Below are positions 29,374-30,394 of a stretch of DNA of 30,394 nucleotides, piece by piece. Made by a program: the position numbers and the translations under genes. The notes under the pieces were generated by a model. The model was not told the origin of the DNA. It did no database searches and was given only the letters and a program-made list of their open reading frames with translations. The stretch comes from a virus. Each line of letters begins with the position of its first letter. Within the stretch, counting starts at the first letter, position 1. Where the stretch lies: IMG/VR virus record IMGVR_UViG_3300042389_001683, positions 1 through 30,394 of that record. One strand, 5' to 3'.

Positions 29374-29594
29374 AACCCCTCGCCGCCCTCCTCGCACTCA
29401 CGCTCCTCCCCGGGTGCGTCACAGTCCCCATCCCCCCATGGGGCCAGCAGCGCGGCGAAATGGGCGACCTCAAAGTCAGCGTCGCCATCAACTACACCCC
29501 CCGAGTCAAAACCCAAACCCCCGCCACCGCCTCCCAGTCCCACGCCTGGGACCAATTCTTCGCCAGCAAACCCAAAACCCTCCACGACAAATGA
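29370..29594 (+). CDS. Small lipoprotein, spanin candidate (74 aa)
   Basis: The signal MKPLAALLALTLLPGCVTVP has a lipobox LPGC (C16). The mature protein is Pro/Gln-rich (PIPPWGQQRGEMGDLKVSVA), ending WDQFFASKPKTLHDK. A short, outer-membrane-directed lipoprotein in a lysis cassette resembles an o-spanin (Rz1-like). No matching i-spanin with an N-terminal membrane anchor and coiled coil was found, so the role is uncertain. Confidence 0.6.
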   Translation: MKPLAALLALTLLPGCVTVPIPPWGQQRGEMGDLKVSVAINYTPRVKTQTPATASQSHAWDQFFASKPKTLHDK

Positions 29595-29761
29595 AACTCC
29601 TCGACCCCCTCCTCCACCAACTCAGCCAAAACTCCACCTGGCGCGGTATCATCCTCCTCGCCACCAGTTGCGGCGTCGCCCTCACCCCCAGCCACCAAGA
29701 AGCCATCGTCGCCGCCGGACTCGCCCTCGTCGGCCTCATCAATGTCCTGAGAAAAGGCTAA
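29591..29761 (+). CDS. Holin candidate 2 (56 aa)
   Basis: MKLLDPLLHQLSQNSTWRGI continues with ILLATSCGVALTPSHQEAIV and AAGLALVGLINVLRKG. Two hydrophobic helices (~19-29 and ~38-52) are joined by the TPSHQEAIVAAG motif, as in small phage holins where 'LSPEQxEAIxAAGLALxGLIxxF' is common. The C-terminus is basic. It directly precedes the endolysin gene. It may be the true holin, with the 29185 product an antiholin, or the reverse. Confidence 0.68.
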   Translation: MKLLDPLLHQLSQNSTWRGIILLATSCGVALTPSHQEAIVAAGLALVGLINVLRKG

Positions 29762-29762
29762 A

Positions 29763-30362
29763 ATGATCCTACGCTGGCTCAGTCGAATCTTAGGCGCGCC
29801 GTCGTCCCCGACGGCCCCTCAGCCCCCCGCCCCCAAGCCGCCCGCGCCCGCCATAGGCGCGCCGTCGTCCCCGACGGCCCCCCAGCCCACCCCAGCCATT
29901 AGCTCCGCAGCCGCCCTCGACCCCCGCACCGAGCGCAACATCTCCACGCTCCACCCCCGCGTCCAGCCCCGCGCCCGCGAATTCATGGTCCTCGCCACCT
30001 CCATCGCACGCCAGCACGGCGTAGTGGTCAAAATCATCAGCGGCCTCCGCAGCTATTCCGAACAATCTGCACTCTACGCCAAAGGCCGCACCGCCCCCGG
30101 CCCCAAAGTCACCAACGCCCGCGCCGGATTTTCCAATCACAATTTCGGCACAGCCTGGGACATCGGCCTCTTCAAAGGCAAACGCTACCTCACCGACTCG
30201 CCCATCTACACCGAGATCGGCCAAGCCGCCCGCAGCCTCGGCATCGTGTGGGGCGGCGATTTCAAGAGCTTCAAAGACACCCCCCACTACGAACTCCCCA
30301 CCGGCCACACCCTCGCCCAAATGCGCCAGCGAGTCGCCGCAGGCAAAGACATCTTCGCATGA
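29763..30362 (+). CDS. M15-family peptidase endolysin
   Basis: The 199-residue protein has a hydrophobic N-terminus (MILRWLSRIL), then a Pro/Ala linker with a duplicated IGAPSSPTAPQP segment (residues ~11-45). The catalytic domain (~55-185) is a D-Ala-D-Ala/L-Ala-D-Glu peptidase: SGLRSYSEQSALYAKGR, the zinc-site block FSNHNFGTAWDIG (H126, D133) and TPHYEL (H175). It cleaves peptidoglycan stem peptides during lysis. The N-terminal segment could act as a signal-arrest or membrane anchor. The ATG follows the holin stop by one base with an AAAGG upstream. Its stop overlaps the polyvalent gene start (ATGA). Confidence 0.9.
   Translation: MILRWLSRILGAPSSPTAPQPPAPKPPAPAIGAPSSPTAPQPTPAISSAAALDPRTERNISTLHPRVQPRAREFMVLATSIARQHGVVVKIISGLRSYSEQSALYAKGRTAPGPKVTNARAGFSNHNFGTAWDIGLFKGKRYLTDSPIYTEIGQAARSLGIVWGGDFKSFKDTPHYELPTGHTLAQMRQRVAAGKDIFA
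29791..29881 (+). repeat. Two identical 28-bp repeats with internal hairpins in the endolysin linker
   Basis: 29791-29818 and 29854-29881 are identical 28-mers, 63 bp (21 codons) apart. Each starts TAGGCGCGCC and contains the palindrome GCCGTCGTCCCCGACGGC (7-bp stem, 4-base loop). They encode the repeated linker IGAPSSPTAP. Perfect nucleotide identity suggests recent duplication or a mobile palindromic element. Confidence 0.75.
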
Positions 30363-30394
30363 GCAAAAAGCCCAAAGCCCCCGCAGACCGCGAA
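30359..30394 (+). CDS. Start of the giant polyvalent protein gene (cut by right edge)
   Basis: ATG at 30359 overlaps the endolysin stop (ATGA) and encodes MSKKPKAPADRE before the window ends at a codon boundary. If the molecule is circular, the next codon is base 1, and the frame runs on in phase to 4635, giving a 1,556-residue protein. The basic, Pro-rich N-terminus suits the following low-complexity segment. Confidence 0.75.
   Translation, partial: MSKKPKAPADRE

Overview
The window reads as a complete, or nearly complete, genome of a short-tailed temperate caudovirus (about 30.4 kb). It is probably linearised at an arbitrary point of a circular molecule. The last 12 codons at the right edge (30359-30394) open a reading frame that continues without a stop, in the same phase, into the frame that is already open at base 1. 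Joined, they would make one 1,556-residue protein. An intact phage-type attachment site (the 3' half of a tRNA-Lys gene) lies beside the integrase in the middle of the phage genes, which also fits a free or circularised phage rather than an integrated prophage. The host is not named by any gene. High GC, the secreted Ig-like domain, the A/C-rich leaders without Shine-Dalgarno sites and a 9-bp-period intergenic repeat make me think of Verrucomicrobiota or a neighbouring phylum, but this is inference.

Layout. 1-4635: 3' part of a giant polyvalent protein with a RadC-type JAMM domain. 4639-7290, minus strand: tyrosine integrase, attP, and a small operon of four genes (acidic peptide, lipoprotein, membrane protein, ribbon-helix-helix regulator). 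7291-7385: divergent control region with an operator-like palindrome. 7386-14176, plus strand: early and replication genes, packed with ATGA/TAATG overlaps. They comprise a second ribbon-helix-helix protein, small peptides, an excisionase-like HTH protein, an HTH protein that may be the small terminase, a DnaQ-like exonuclease, a replisome-organiser-like protein, a DnaB helicase and several small zinc-finger or coiled-coil proteins. 14177-15886: large terminase. 15887-17027: a small accessory island bounded by two copies of a 35-bp repeat, followed by a noncoding stretch with 10-bp phased repeats and a potential multi-stem RNA. 17028-23781: scaffold, major capsid protein (DUF5309/SU10-like), strong terminator, small protein, portal, and two tandem paralogous neck/adaptor proteins with carbohydrate-binding-like repeats. 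23820-28534: tail fibre and receptor-binding genes, including a secreted Ig-like protein, a long alanine-rich coiled-coil fibre and an AT-rich LamG-like lectin gene. 28537-30362: lysis region (lipoproteins, two holin candidates, M15 peptidase endolysin), leading back into the polyvalent gene.

How it works together. The two divergent ribbon-helix-helix genes probably set the lysis/lysogeny balance. Integrase and the excisionase-like protein handle integration at tRNA-Lys(CUU). DNA replication would use the phage organiser and helicase with host primase and polymerase. No sheath, tape-measure or tail-tube gene was recognised, so a podovirus-like particle is likely. The giant protein, placed after lysis at the end of the late genes, resembles proteins thought to be packaged and ejected with the DNA.
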